From the NCBI GenBank assembly GCA_030704615.1, contig CM060734.1:3410001-3474000 (forward strand): 64,000 nt of DNA, given 5' to 3'. Under the pieces are notes generated by a model, which saw only the letters and a list, made by a program, of their open reading frames with translations, was not told the DNA's origin and ran no database searches. The translations under genes were made by a program, and so were the position numbers. Every line of letters starts with the position of its first letter. The stretch's first letter is position 1. Of the stretch, positions 1 through 10,949 are shown one piece after another. Origin of the DNA: Takakia lepidozioides. Lineage: Eukaryota > Streptophyta > Takakiopsida > Takakiales > Takakiaceae.

Positions 1-560
1 TACCAATGGGTGAGCCACTATGACATGCCAAGGATACAGGAAGAAATTCTTGGCAGGTACCTCTGGCACAACAGGACTTAAGACGTACAGATTGTGTTAC
101 AAGAATGTGTGGAGAACCCATGAGTGGCAAGAAAATACCTAGGAAGAAAGTTCGTGATACGACCACCATGCTTTCCTGCAGTGCAGATATACTTCCGAAC
201 GACCCTATGTGTGGCGGGACCATTATTTGAAACCCTGCAGGGAAACAAGTACATTTTCCTAGCCATTGATCACCACTCCCAATGGGTGGAGGCTATGGCT
301 ACTTCAGAGTGCTCACCTTTGAGTGCGGCCAAGTTCCTGGAGGAGGAAGTTGTATCCAGGTTTGGGCACCCACGGTTTTTGTTTACCGATCAAGAGTTTG
401 AGTGGCATGGGTGTTCAAGGAAATGTGTGAATGCATGGGTGTTTATCGTGGCATAAACACGCCCTTTTGGAACAAGAGCAATGAACAGGCTCGAAAAGGA
501 GCAACAGATGCAAAGCTGGGAATCATCAACCTGAGCATTGGCGATGGTGGTTGCGGTGCT
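1..560 (+). pseudogene. Ty3/Gypsy integrase fragment, broken
   Basis: The first frame, read through stops at about 79 and 121, gives an integrase core. It contains the segment FLAIDHHSQWVEAMATSE, where the D of AIDHHS fits the first catalytic aspartate. It continues as FGHPRFLFTDQEFEW, where FTDQ fits the second. Near position 400 the frame shifts and the reading continues with a segment containing CMGVYRGINTPFWNKSNEQ. The HHCC zinc-binding region upstream is not recognisable, and the third catalytic residue (Glu) is not convincing. No LTR is visible because the fragment is cut by the window edge. This is a dead retrotransposon piece; the family is inferred from the integrase motif order only. 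Confidence 0.7.
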
Positions 561-599
561 CGTTGCGATGGTGGTTTTCATTCCGATGTTGGTTCTCAC

Positions 600-880
600 G
601 ATTTTTGGGGATGACAGAGTGACGACGAGCCCCCGAGACGACTTCATCCAACGGGCCTCGGATGGAAATTTGGCGTCGTTTTTTCATCAGGGGGATGTTC
701 TCTCTCGGCCAGGTGTCGGCCTCTCCCCCCGAAACGACTTCATCCAACGGACCTCGGATAGAAATTCGGCGCCATTTTTCCATCCAGGTGATGTTCTCTA
801 TCGGCCAGGTGACCGACTCACCCTCGAGACGAAATCGTCCGACCGGCCTCGGATGCAAATTCGGCGCAGCTGTTGTATGT
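600..880 (+). repeat. GGCGCC-type repeat, ~110-bp monomer (M1), about 2.5 copies
   Basis: Two to three diverged units, each holding CCTCGGATGGAAATTCGGCG, then a TTTTTCCATC block, a GGGGATGTTCTC block, and GGCCAGGTGTCGGCCTCTCC. The same monomer recurs at 13750-14140 and, inverted, at 40500-40740. Open frames crossing the repeat exist in several frames only because the monomer lacks stops; they are not genes. Confidence 0.85.
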
Positions 881-1245
881 TGACTTTTGGCGGCGAGGTT
901 CTGGCACTCAATCTTAATCAGACCCCCACTGGAATGCCACCTCTGTCAGTTCCCTCTGTCCATGGGGAAGGTGCTTGCACGCTCCCGCCCCCACGCTTCT
1001 TGTCAGACGCCGTAATGATTGGTTTGCGCAGCGCATCTGCACAGGTCATATACCTTCTGACTGCATACCGTTGGCAGTTATTGCACAAAGGCCAGGGGCC
1101 GCATTCCGCAGACAAGGTTCATTAACTCTCTGACAGTGGATTTTCAGGAGAGTGGGCTCCCCGGATTTGTGAATAGGCTTCGTCACTTGCAAAAATCGGC
1201 CCTGCATTCCTTCCCCTCGCTGCATCCCCCCTTCTCCCAGGGCGC
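881..1245. other. No recognisable feature
   Basis: Mixed-composition spacer between the M1 repeat and the transposase relic. I see no coding motif, RNA or clear repeat. Confidence 0.5.
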
Positions 1246-3620
1246 TTGTCCGAACGCCGTTCTGGCAGTCTTGTGTGCACAACTCCCATGGCAGAAAACC
1301 CGAGCGCTATAGTGTACTGCCCTCCTCACGAGCATAGAGCTACATTTCCGTGCAGAGGGGAGATCTGTCGGGTGATGGAGAAATATCTCTACGTTCGATA
1401 CCACCTGAAACCGGGGTCGGTATTTTTGGAGGAGGAAATGAAGGATTCAAACGGAGTTGTAGTCGAAAATATTGTTGTGCTCCACGATGATTTCGGCGAC
1501 GGCAGGGAATGGCGAGTTCCACCATCGGACAGCGTCATATACAGGGCTGTTGGGGACTTCATTTGCCCCCCAAATGCGCCTTCTATCCTGCCGCCTTCCA
1601 CGAAACAATCCGCGAATCAGAGAGTGGGTACCTCAAAGAGAGAAGTCCGCAACGAAGTACATCCAGAGCCGAACCCATCAATGAAGACGAGCGAGAACCG
1701 GGTTGTTCACAACCTGTCTGACTCCGACGAGATCATGGAAGTTCCGAGATCATCCTGGAGATCAGGCAAGTCCTCAATGGACATCAGCGGACGAGGGAGT
1801 CATATTCCCAGCAAGAACACAACAGTTCGATCCATTCTTGAAATTCTGCGAGGGCTTCACACGGAGGGACACCGCTCGGAGCTGGCTGGACTGGACTACA
1901 GCAAGTTCGCCATTAAATCCATTACATGCCTTCCCGCAAACGTCGACGGTAATATGTTCTTTGAGTTCCCTCCTCGAACGGACTATTCGAGGGCGTCTGG
2001 AATGTTGACAGATATGGATAGGAAACATGACGGCCATCCTTGGTGCATCACCAAAACCACCAGCATGAAGATGCTCGATGGTGTGCGGGTGTGCTACGTT
2101 GTTTGTGCGGGCGCGTTGCGGTGTTTCTCCCCAACTTGCTTCCACTTTAAATCCAGAGGTCACAGGAACGAGACGGATTGGACAGGCACAGCTCATCAAC
2201 CATTTCGAGCTCAGGAGAAGGTTCCAAACTCCACATTTAAGTGTGCGCATTGCAAAGAACCACCACATTGCATGTCTGTTTGTAATGCCAAGCAGTTCTA
2301 TGTTGTTGCACCGTTTCCCTGACCTCACACGAGCTTGCATACACGTTGGTTCCCATTGTCACAAATTGGCGAGGGGAACTCGCGGGAGGCTGCCCACGAG
2401 GCAGAGCAGCTCGTTCAGGAGGAGGTTAGGTTAAGACCTGGTGCCAAACCCAAACAGATACAGCTGCAGGCCGCCCATAAGATGGCATTGGCCAGAATTA
2501 TGTCGGAAGACGGCTCCGACAGAGTTCCTCTCGATGAGAAGGAAATGGAGGCATTGCTGGAGTCGGTGTCCCACGTCTGTTCACCGAATGTCCGAAACCA
2601 CATTGTCTCCTGCAAACAGAAAATTGGGCGTGGCTCGGATATGCACTTCATTCTGGAGGTGAAGCGACGATGTGGATATGACTACATTCATGGAAGTAGG
2701 TTTCCAGGACAAGGGACTGAGGCAGATCGTTGTTTTGTATTCAAAATGTCCACGTGTGGGCCTGGCAGCGGCGTCGAACTGGTCGACCGGATGACGAGTG
2801 GGGACTTGTCAAACAGTTGGGTCATGTTCGACCATATCAAGCGAATTACAAATCACCAGTGGGTGACAATGGCTGCACATGTCTACGACACCCACTGCAG
2901 GATGCTAATGACAATTGCTATTTGTGAGATGAAAGGAGAGGACACACAATCGGAGATGCTTCTTTGGCAGGGAATAAACGAACAGATGGCCAGGGCGGGA
3001 TTGCCCCCTCCCAATTTCCGTGGTTTCATGGCGGACAACGCACAAGCAAATTGGGCTGCCATCCGAAGGGTGTACGGGGAAGACCCCAATGTTCCGATGG
3101 AAGGCAATGAGAGATCTTGTGGGTTCCATTTTTTGCAGAGCTTGTCGCAGTACACAACCCGGCTTGTGGCGCCAGAGTTCAGAGAGGAGCGCCGTTCCAT
3201 GTGTCTTGCGTGGAAGCGTGCTCCCACCTTGGATGATGCAGAGACACAATTTGCATGTATACGGGCTTGGTGGACAACGTCAGGTGCTGTAAAGAAATCA
3301 GACGAGGGAGCAATGGTCAGTTGGCTAGCATGGTGGCATTATCGTTTCCTCCAGTTTGGCGACTATATGCGGGAGGTGAGTTGGACGAATTCGCGTCACG
3401 TTGAATATTCGCCTAAGTCACGAACCAGCAGTTAACAGTCCTGTCTTGGGCAACCATCAGTCAAGAGTGGAAGGCGAGCTTGGCCGCATTAGCGACTGCC
3501 AATATCTACCATCTATCAACGTTGTCAGGACTGAGGGGAGAACACTACCTGAAGCAGAAGCTGACTAGGAAATGTTTGCAAAGAAAGAGTCAACAGCTGA
3601 GAGGGAAGAATCAATGAGTG
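1246..3620 (+). pseudogene. Mutator-like transposase with GCM-like zinc domain, frameshifted
   Basis: One reading frame runs from about 1246 to 3435, broken by a TGA at 2320. The first part (residues ~200-358) carries a GCM/WRKY-like zinc domain: HPWCITKTTS, a CFSPTCFHF pair, then FKCAHCKEPPHCMSVCNAKQF. Between about 2318 and 2375 a different frame reads DLTRACIHVGSHCHKL, which fits the family better. So two compensating small indels flank that segment. Downstream come the transposase-like motifs FRGFMADNAQANWAAIRRVYG split by ordinary residues, then CGFHFLQSL, IRAWWTTSGA and WLAWWHYRF. A donor-like GTGAGT lies at 3376, and coding-like sequence resumes at 3435-3615 (LSWATISQEWKASLAAL). The known family of such proteins ends in a SWIM zinc finger; that part is absent here but is present in MU-b at 38.9 kb. 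The class is inferred from motif order. Confidence 0.65.
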
Positions 3621-3893
3621 AGGAAGCTGCATGTGAGACAGATGGAGCAGCAGGGCTCTTTGGGGAGCCAAATTCAAATCAGAACAACCATGCTGATGAG
3701 GAAATTTCTCATGGTTTGCACAATCAAGAAAAGCAGGCTGCTGCACAAACCAATTCACTGCAACGCAGCACCACAGTACAGGGCAAGGAAGCCCAACGCA
3801 TGAAGGCGAGATTCAAGGGGCATACAATCAGGGCAACAGCTCAAGCACGAGTGCAAAGGGGCCAAGCACGCTAGATGACTCAGAAACGGTATG
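3621..3893 (+). other. Gln/Asn/Glu-rich reading tail of the transposase relic
   Basis: A frame continuing to about 3873 encodes a charged, Q- and N-rich stretch with no recognisable domain. It ends just before the MU-a insertion. It may be the disordered C-terminus of the transposase or a chance frame. Confidence 0.3.
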
Positions 3894-3902
3894 GATGGAG
3901 AA

Positions 3903-5384
3903 CAACGATGCAACGACATGAGCCCCGCGCGTGAGGGTGTGAGCACGCGCTCACACAACGGTGATGTGGCGTGAGCCTACGCTCACAGCAGTGTACGTGG
4001 CGTGAGCGCAAGGTCATGCCACATGGCGTGAGCATGCTTAGGTGGAGCGGATATACTGCCGTGGCACTACGACTGACATCGTCACATCATCAAAAACATG
4101 CGGCGCCTATAACCGAGGGTCCTATAACCGTGGGACTTGTTTTTCAACACAAGGGAGGAAGAAAACCCTAAACCCTAAACCCGCAAACCCTAACCCTAAA
4201 TCATAAACCCTAAATTCCATCTAGGAGAAGTGATGATCGTCAACGATCATCACAACTACCCAAATGCCAAAACAAAGCAGAAGTGATGATCATCGACGAT
4301 CATCACGACCTCTACCCAAATGCCAAACCAGAGCAGAAGTGATGATCGTCGACGATCATGACCTCTGCTAGATGGAGTTTAGGGTTACGATTTAGGGTCA
4401 GGGTTTGTAGTTTAGGGTTTAGGGTTAGGGTTAGGGTTTAGGATTTGAACATGATTGAATACACAGTTCGATGCCATGGTAATCGCAAAGCCTGCCTCGC
4501 ACCGTCTCTCCTCCGTTTCTGTCACGCCCGCCATCACCCCTCCCTCCCTGCCTGTCCACCTCCCTGCCTGTATCGGTTTGTTTTTCTCTACGATTACATA
4601 TACATATTGCAATTACGTATGTATATCTTCTGTAAATATGTACGTATGTACACACACGAGCTGGACACATTCATCTATGCAGAGGACTATGCATCCAGAT
4701 CCACAAACATTCATCCATAAGAAGTGCATTCGCTTGTGTCAAGACAAACTGATACATTGACTTTCTTCCCGATTATCCCGGAGAATGTTTCATTCAAACA
4801 CAACGATTTCCAAACATGCAAAGGGCTTAGTATGTAGACCATATCTAAATCAGTCTATTCCATTTGGGCGATTTTCACGTAGGAAAGCCTCAGTTCCACT
4901 CCGGCTAACTTTGAGGGTTGGGGATCTGCACTAGGAACTGCTACTATACCTTGTTATCGACTGATACAAAAGCTTGTTGTAACTAGCACGCTCATTCTCC
5001 CTTTTATGGGAGGGATAAAGGTCTCACTTTGGCAATCGCACACTTATCAAATCGCAGGTTATGACACGAGGGCCGACGGTTAAAGATGTAGTCTGCAATG
5101 ACTGGAAAGGGTAAATCATTCCGCGAAAATAGGCACCTACCTCACGCCTCTGGGCTCACGATCTAGCATTCCCCCCTTCCGCCTGTTCTGTCCGTGGTTA
5201 TAGGTCCGTGCCTATGGAAATGACGTGCAATCAAGTGACGTGGCGTCAACCACATTGGCGAGGACTGCTGACGTGCCGTGACACCCGTGAACCAACATGG
5301 CGAGAACTGCTGACGTGGCGTGAGCCTAACTGCGCTCACGTGCTCCCACGCTCCTGAGGCCAGGCTCACGCGGAGGCATCCCCC
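3903..5384 (-). mobile_element. MU-a: non-autonomous Mutator-like element, 9-bp TSD
   Basis: A perfect 9-bp duplication GATGGAGAA sits at 3894-3902 and 5385-5393. Just inside the left copy is CAACGATGCAACG followed by CATGAGC; just inside the right copy is the complement of GGGGATGCCTCCGCGTGAGC. The same two ends occur in MU-b and MU-c. Subterminal regions are rich in GTGAGC and CACGTCA repeats. Near the left end (about 4100-4135) lies CGGCGCCTATAACCGAGGG, which recurs in reverse at 39630-39670. The right end (5160-5300) matches the left end of MU-b, including the complement of CCTATGACCGCGGACAGAAC. No transposase is encoded; the interior holds telomere-like arms and palindromes. Nine-base duplications are the hallmark of Mutator-like elements. 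Strand is set so the GGATGCCTCC end counts as 5 prime. Confidence 0.85.
4155..4450. repeat. Telomere-like repeats in opposite orientation around GATGATCG palindromes
   Basis: CCCTAAA-type units lie at 4164-4210 and TTTAGGG-type units at 4377-4442. The arm pair extends into unique sequence (CCCTAAATTCCATCTAG against CTAGATGGAGTTTAGGG), making a large fold-back. Between the arms are three palindromes of the form GTGATGATCG-TC(A/G)A-CGATCATCAC, spaced by a CCCAAATGCCAAA segment. That spacer is the reverse complement of the GGCATTTGGG unit in the MU-b satellite. Confidence 0.85.
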
Positions 5385-5395
5385 GATGGAGAAGC

Positions 5396-5840
5396 TGTAA
5401 GGTCAATCTCTGGTGGATCTGGCGATCGTTTCCTGCGCCGTTGCCGTCGCGTTGGTAGGGATGAAATGGGCAATTTTACTGAACCTATCCACCACCACCA
5501 TAATTGCATCAAATCCTCTTGACAGCAGCAAGCTTGTCGTGAAATCCATTGAGATACTCTCCCAAGGCCCTGCTGGAATCGGCAAAGGTTGTAATAGCCC
5601 CGCTTGTTTTTTGTACTCACTCCGGTTTTGTTGGCATGTGGTGCATGTCTTGACATACTCCTCGGCCTCCTCCCTTAGTTTGGGCCAGAAATACTCCTTC
5701 TTCAAGAGTGTTGCGGTGCGCTTGGCCCCGTCGTGGCCCGCAAGCAGGCCATCATGGCACTCCCTCAAGAGACTTTCTCTGAGCCCTCCCTTCAGCACAT
5801 AGAGATGCTTTTGTTTGTACTGGAGCAGTCCATTCTGCAA
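5396..5840 (-). pseudogene. Gypsy element 1: integrase N-terminal part, truncated
   Basis: Read on the minus strand, this has the HHCC zinc motif (ECHDGLLAGHDGAKRT, then CTTCQQNRSEYKKQ). It continues with SISMDFTTSLLLSRGFDAIM, where the D of MDFTT is the first catalytic aspartate. The frame then degenerates after KIAHFIPTN and the second D and the E are missing. The break is at the MU-a end of the element. It lies directly downstream, in the sense direction, of the RT/RNase H part. Confidence 0.85.
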
Positions 5841-5846
5841 TTGGAA

Positions 5847-7215
5847 CTACAACTTAACCCCTAGCCTCAAGTCCTGCATCACGGACTTAGCCCACTTGTC
5901 CTTTCGGTAAGCCCTCCGTATCCTCCTTTGCAACTTTGTCTCACCCTTGTACACCAACATGAGTTGTTGCTTCCTACTCAAAGCATTGGCCACCACGTTG
6001 TCCCGTCCCAGCTTGTACTGGATATCCACATTAAACAATGTCAAAGTGTCTTGCCACCTAATTTGTTTTGGGGACAACTTATGACCTAGGTTGTGTGGCA
6101 AAATACTTCACCGTGACATTGCCGTGAACGCCTTCACCGGGTTGGAACCAACATAGTGACGCCAAAGCTCAAGACAGTGCACCACCGCCTTCATTTCCTT
6201 CTCATGCATAGGCCACCGCCTCTCCACCCTTGTTCAGTTTCTTACTTTTGTAAGCCACTGGACACCCATCTTGCATCAGAACACCCCCAATTGCAAAGTC
6301 CGACGCGTCTGTGTGAATCTCAAACGGACGGTCGAACTCCGGGATCTTTAAGACTGGAGCTTCCGCCATCCGCTGCTTCAACTCGGCAAATGCTTGGCCA
6401 CAAAAGGTGTTCCACACCCACACCTTAGATTTATGCAAAAGGTCCGATAGCGGCCCGACAATCTTGGCAAAATTCCTCACATACTTTTGGTAGTAGGAGG
6501 CGAGCCATAAAAAGGATCGCACTCCCGGGACCGAAGTCAAAGGTTCCCAGTCCAAGATTGCCCTCACCTTTCTATCATCCATTTTTATCCCATCCTACGT
6601 AATCACATGCCCAAGGAACTCCACTTTTGTGACCCCAAATTCGCACTTTGAAGCCTTGGCGTAGAGCTTCCATTCCCGCAATTTTGGAACACCCTTTTGA
6701 GGTGCTCCAGGTGGTCTTCTTTTGTTTTGGAGTAGACCAAGATGTCATCAATGTACACGATCACAAAGTCATCTAGCCACTCCTGGAAGAGGCTATTCAT
6801 CAAGGTGCTAAAGGTTATTGGTGCATTGGTGAGCCCAAATGGCATCACCAAAAATTCATATAAGCCGTACTTTGTCCTGCACGCCGTCTTCTCTTCGTGT
6901 CCTTCCGCTACCAAATCTGATGGTAACATGAGCGCAAGTCGATCCGACTGAAATATTTCGCGCCTGCCAACCAATTGAAGAGGTCGTCAATCCTTGGCAA
7001 AGGGTACCGGTTTTTTATAGTCACCTTGTTCAGAGCCCTGTAATCGACACACATCCACAACGTTCCATCCTTTTTATCTGCGAATAGCACCGAGGCTCCG
7101 TAAGGTAACTTACTTTGCCGGATGTATCCCTTTGCCATGAGGTCCTTGAGCTACTCCTTCAGCTCCACCAACTCTCTATGAGTCATTCGGTAGGGCGCCT
7201 TGGCAGGCAGCTCCG
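5847..7215 (-). pseudogene. Gypsy element 1: reverse transcriptase and RNase H, in pieces
   Basis: Minus-strand frames give the RT core in order. At 6908-7138 are [18 protein letters not shown] and YPLPRIDDL, then [13 protein letters not shown]. At 6603-6974 are [17 protein letters not shown] and the catalytic motif [12 protein letters not shown]. The RNase H part at 6202-6582 begins FLWLASYYQKYVRNF and has the motif EIHTDASDFAIGGVL. The segment 5847-6101 has DTLTLFNVDIQYKLGRDNV, NALSRK. At least three frame changes and stops separate these parts, so the element is dead. The order gag, protease, RT, RNase H, integrase defines Ty3/Gypsy. Confidence 0.9.
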
Positions 7216-7465
7216 ATCCCGACACCACCTCAATCTTGTGGTCGACCCCTCTTTGCGGTGGCAAGCCGTTTAGTAAATTGTCCAGCATCACATCCTATTA
7301 TTTCTTCAATATCCCCTAAATCCAATCGGGGCTCGGCTCCCGCTCGACTTCTCCTTCCACTTGCCTCACGTAAAGCAAAAACTCGGGCTCGTGTGGTCCT
7401 TCCACGGCCCACTCATTCGCTGTTAGCAGGTTTATTCGCCCTCCCACTCGGTTGGGCATTTCCGA
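7216..7465 (-). other. Linker between protease and RT of Gypsy element 1
   Basis: Minus-strand sequence expected to encode the protease-RT linker. Reading is broken by several frame changes and no motif is visible. Confidence 0.4.
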
Positions 7466-7860
7466 AACTCATAAGACTTCACTACCATTCCCACACGGCA
7501 ATGTGACCACCCTCTTGCCACCATCTATGACCGCTCCAAATTTGCTCAAAAATGTCATTCCCAAAATGAGGTCAATTCCATCAACCTCGCAAATCGTGAA
7601 GTCCTCACGCCCCTCCCAACTCCCTAGTTGAAGAGGGACGTTGAACGCCACTCTCCTTGCCAGTTCTGGCTCTCCTTTGGCAGAGTGCACTTCGATAGAG
7701 GCCCCCACGTCAATTGTAAGGAGCCCCAGCTTCCGTGTTGTTGCCGGTGTCATGAAGGAGTGCGGTGCTCCTGTGTCCACCAACAACGATACATTAGTTC
7801 CAAAAAAATTCCCACTTATGAACATTAAGCGACTTCCGCTACGTAATGCCCCCGCCTCCT
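7466..7860 (-). pseudogene. Gypsy element 1: aspartic protease
   Basis: The minus-strand frame at 7469-7825 encodes a retropepsin-type domain. The active site appears in VSLLVDTGAPHSFM (DTGA), and the second conserved hydrophobic-Gly pair in IDLILGMTFLSKFGAVID. Length of about 118 codons fits a retroviral-type protease. Its upstream (5 prime) side is separated from the zinc-knuckle part of gag by the inserted small transposon at about 7866-8303. Confidence 0.85.
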
Positions 7861-7865
7861 GGGGG

Positions 7866-8303
7866 ATGAGCAGTGGTGAGCATTTGAGCGGGTGAGTGGT
7901 GAGCAGATGAGCGTGTGAGCGGCCAAATGTTTATAGGTTCGGACATGAGAATCTAATCAAACCTATAGGTTTGGTGAGATTTATAGGTTCGACACCAATA
8001 ATATGGCTTTGGGTATAGGTTCGGTTTAGGTTCGGAAATAGGCTCGGGCTTGGTTCTCCGGTGAACCACACATTGATAGTATAATATGTGGTTCGCTGGA
8101 GAACTATATGATGCCGAACCTAATCCCGATCCAAACTCCAAACCTAATAAAATACAAAAATAAATCCTCATATGTATAAATTATTGTGAGCATATAAATT
8201 TATTGTATGTGAAAATCTTAAATTGTGCTCACATAATATTCACTTTTGATTTTATGCTCACTAAAATTTTGGTCTGCTCACCCGCTCACCCGCTCACCAA
8301 CTA
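7866..8303. mobile_element. Small non-autonomous DNA transposon inside Gypsy element 1
   Basis: The Gypsy reading is interrupted by about 440 bp of AT-rich DNA. Its ends carry inverted GTGAGCGGGTGAGC-type repeats: GAGCGGGTGAGTGGTGAGC at 7882-7900 and GCTCACCCGCTCACC twice at 8277-8300. The interior contains TTTATAGGTTCGG repeats and the pair GGTTCTCCGGTGAACCACA and TGTGGTTCGCTGGAGAACT in opposite orientation (8050-8110). Flanks GGGGGCATTA and GGGGGCGTTGA (complement sense) could be an imperfect target duplication of about 8 bp. Superfamily is uncertain; hAT-like is possible. Exact ends are approximate. Confidence 0.6.
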
Positions 8304-9115
8304 TATTCAACGCCCCCCCCTCTTGATGTACAACTCACAAGTGTAGCTACCTACCTTGCAAGTTTGGGCGACCACCGCCTCCACCAAACTGCTGATGTAG
8401 TCTTCAGACAGCTCCGTGGTCGCCCGGGTCATGTTCAAATGCTTGGGTTCTGAGCATTTCTTGGCCATGTGCCCGGTTTTTCCGCAATTAAAGCACACCC
8501 CATCAAAGGTCGCATTTTGCCCGTCATGAGCCGCCGCATTTTATTTCCCTTTCGAAGCAATGGGTGCCGCCTTGACGTGCAAAGGCCCTCCCTTGTTGCC
8601 GCGTGGCTTATCCCACTTCTTTCCGACTTGAAGGAATCACCCTCCCGTCGGACCTTCTTGTGGTTCAGCTCCGTATGGCCCTGTCTTTCGCCCGTAGGCA
8701 TTCAGCCCTTTCAATCGCCTCATTCAAAGTCTTTGGTGGCCTCTCCTCCAACATCCGCTTGGCCCATGGGCCAGTCCCGCCATAAAGTTGAAGACCATTT
8801 CTAGTTCTGCCATGTCCGCAACTTCGAGCAATAGCACATTGAAAGCCTGAACATAGCCCCGAATGTCATCTGTCTGTTTCAAGTTCCTCACCTTGTCCTG
8901 GGCGAGCCAGGACGCGTTGAGGGGTATGAATTGTTTTTTCATGAGTTCCTTGAACCCACTCCAGTTCATGGTCTCCGGGCTCAGCCCCGGTCTTGAAGGC
9001 GCTTCTTACCTGATTTGGCTATCCTATGAGCCTTGTCACGCTCGTAATTCCTCGCCGCCCTTGCCTGCTGCTCACTGCTCCTGCCCCAGCTCTGCTGATT
9101 CCCGCCAGACTCCAT
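8304..9115 (-). pseudogene. Gypsy element 1: gag with CCHC zinc knuckle
   Basis: The minus-strand frame ending near 8310 carries MCFNCGKTGHMAKKCSEP, a full CX2CX4HX4C zinc knuckle. Further 5 prime (8724-8969) is a gag-like segment with FKELMKKQFIPLNASWLAQD, KVRNLKQTDDIRGYVQAFN, typical of Gypsy capsid domains. The frame shifts around 8720 and again around 8560, so gag is not intact. No 5 prime LTR or primer-binding site was recognised beyond 9115. Confidence 0.8.
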
Positions 9116-9129
9116 GCTAACACAAAAAC

Positions 9130-9160
9130 AGCATTTATAGCCTCTCAGGCTGTAAATGCT
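9130..9160. other. Near-perfect hairpin
   Basis: AGCATTTATAGCCT and AGGCTGTAAATGCT pair over 14 bases with one mismatch and a 3-base loop CTC. It lies just 5 prime (minus sense) of the Gypsy gag relic. Role unknown; it could be an RNA structure of the element leader. Confidence 0.6.
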
Positions 9161-10556
9161 AACCGCCGAATATAAAGAAAACGCCGCAACACTTTTTCAA
9201 AACCCTTATGCATACACCTCGTGCTTGAAGCCCTGGTGTGATCACTCTTTCTCCTGCGCAGCCCGCGTCTATGCTAGAAACACTAGACTGATAGCCCGAA
9301 CGTTGCATGGAGGTGTGGAATCCATCCACATGAATTCTCATCCAACAAGTTACGTGGGATGATAACCCGCGATTTCATCCGTAGAAATCAACCAACAGAT
9401 TTCATCAAGGGACTTAGCCAAAAACGCACCCAGGTGACCTCTAAGTGCTAATTTTTTTTTTGAAAAAACAGGGCACAAAAATTGCACCACATATGTGGTG
9501 TGGCTCCTGTTTTAAGTGACAACGGCCCTGTTGTCTTCCGGCTGACTCTCGCCCTACTGGGCACCCGTGAGCCTGGACAGTGGATATATGACCATGTGGA
9601 TCCTATCTCTTGAATCGGTAATCTTGCATGATGGCATGCAACCTCACATCCCAATGAGCTGTGAAGCTTAAGATCGTTGTAGGAAGGTTAGAGGATAAGG
9701 CAAATCGCAAGTTTAGTGGGTGGGTAACCAAAGTCAGGAACTAAACTCACCCATCTATCGACTGCTTGAACGTTGCTTCCACCTCATTTATGGCAGCAAT
9801 CCGGTGCTCTCGGAACTTCTCGTACTCAGTGAGAAGGACTATCACTTTGAAGACCTTCCGCTTCACCATGGACACTCAGAAACAATACTTATAGTATACT
9901 ATAGATATAGAAATAGCACATTGGCAGCTGGTGCAAAACAAGAGACAATGCACTGTGCGTAGCATGCAAAGAGGGAAGGGGTGACGTTCAAAGCATGTAT
10001 AGTGCAGGTGGCGACCGGATGCGTAGGCGTAGAATAGATGACCGTCTATGGCGAATGGAAGAAGCTTATGCCACAAGGAATGGGCATACAAAAATGCTAT
10101 GCAACTGCGATGAGTGTCATGGAGGAAAAGTACTGTTGTTGGAAACAGTGAGGAATCATTACATGTTATACGGGAGGAATCCTCTTCTCCGACGCTGTTC
10201 TCTTCCGGTACGATCGCCACTTTCCCTTCAGCACTTTAGTTTGAATTTTGAATGCAACGATCCTCTTCTCCGCATGTCGACATTTCGTTGGGTGATTGTA
10301 GTCAAGAAGTCATAAGATACAGACGTGACTATGACTACGCCACTTCCGTTATCACTTTAATTAATGCACATGTCGTGTTTTCATTGGTCATGTGTAGTCA
10401 TGTAGTCATATATGACTAACTAAGTGACTGCAACTATGACTTCAATGGCTACAAATGTCGTGTTTTGATTGGGTGTATATTCATAAGATACGTACGTAAA
10501 TATGACTGCATCACTGCAACGTCACCGTGCCTCCTATGTCATAATATGAACATAAT
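9161..10556. other. No recognisable gene
   Basis: Mixed spacer. Short frames at 9720-9962 and 9995-10315 show no motif. At 10320-10560 there are scattered TGACTA/TAGTCA-type short words and two copies of an ATGTCGTGTTTTSATTGG-like word (about 10368 and 10455), a weak diverged repeat. Nothing else is seen. Confidence 0.4.
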
Positions 10557-10862
10557 ATGTCACATCGTTGTTGGTCCACTCACAAGATGACTATTGGGAT
10601 GCAGGGATGTGAATATTCAGATGATGAAGACGAAGGCCCAGGGGCACAGCGGGAGCCCAATGTCACAGAGAACGCAGATGAGAGTGGTGGATTGGAGGTA
10701 GAAATCCAGCGTGCATTGCAGGAAGCATTTCTCTTTGCAGATGCAAACAGAGAGGACCCCATTCATGGTGGAACGGATCACACATTTGCCGATCATGACG
10801 ATGACCTCGACGATTCCGGAGACAATGAATTTGACTGCTTTCATGGGGATCACATACAGTGA
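10557..10862 (+). CDS. Hypothetical acidic protein or exon
   Basis: An open frame of about 100 codons starts at a non-ATG codon near 10557; an in-frame ATG lies at 10587. It encodes a strongly acidic peptide with YSDDEDEGPG near the start, and HDDDLDDSGDNEFDC near the end. No domain is recognised. The frame stops at TGA 10860. Acidic exons of this kind also occur in transposon-borne genes, and it adjoins a duplicated segment, so it may be a fragment of an element rather than a host gene. Confidence 0.3.
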   Translation: MSHRCWSTHKMTIGMQGCEYSDDEDEGPGAQREPNVTENADESGGLEVEIQRALQEAFLFADANREDPIHGGTDHTFADHDDDLDDSGDNEFDCFHGDHIQ

Positions 10863-10949
10863 GGAGGTGGGAGCAAAGATAGAGCGACATGTTGGTGAGT
10901 TGGAAGAGCTTGAAGGGGAGCATGTTGAGGTACCAGGGGTTAAATTGCT

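Noticed and set aside
4155-4450. Chromosome end
   Set aside because: Telomere-like units run in both orientations, are short and imperfect, and lie within MU-a between exact 9-bp duplications.
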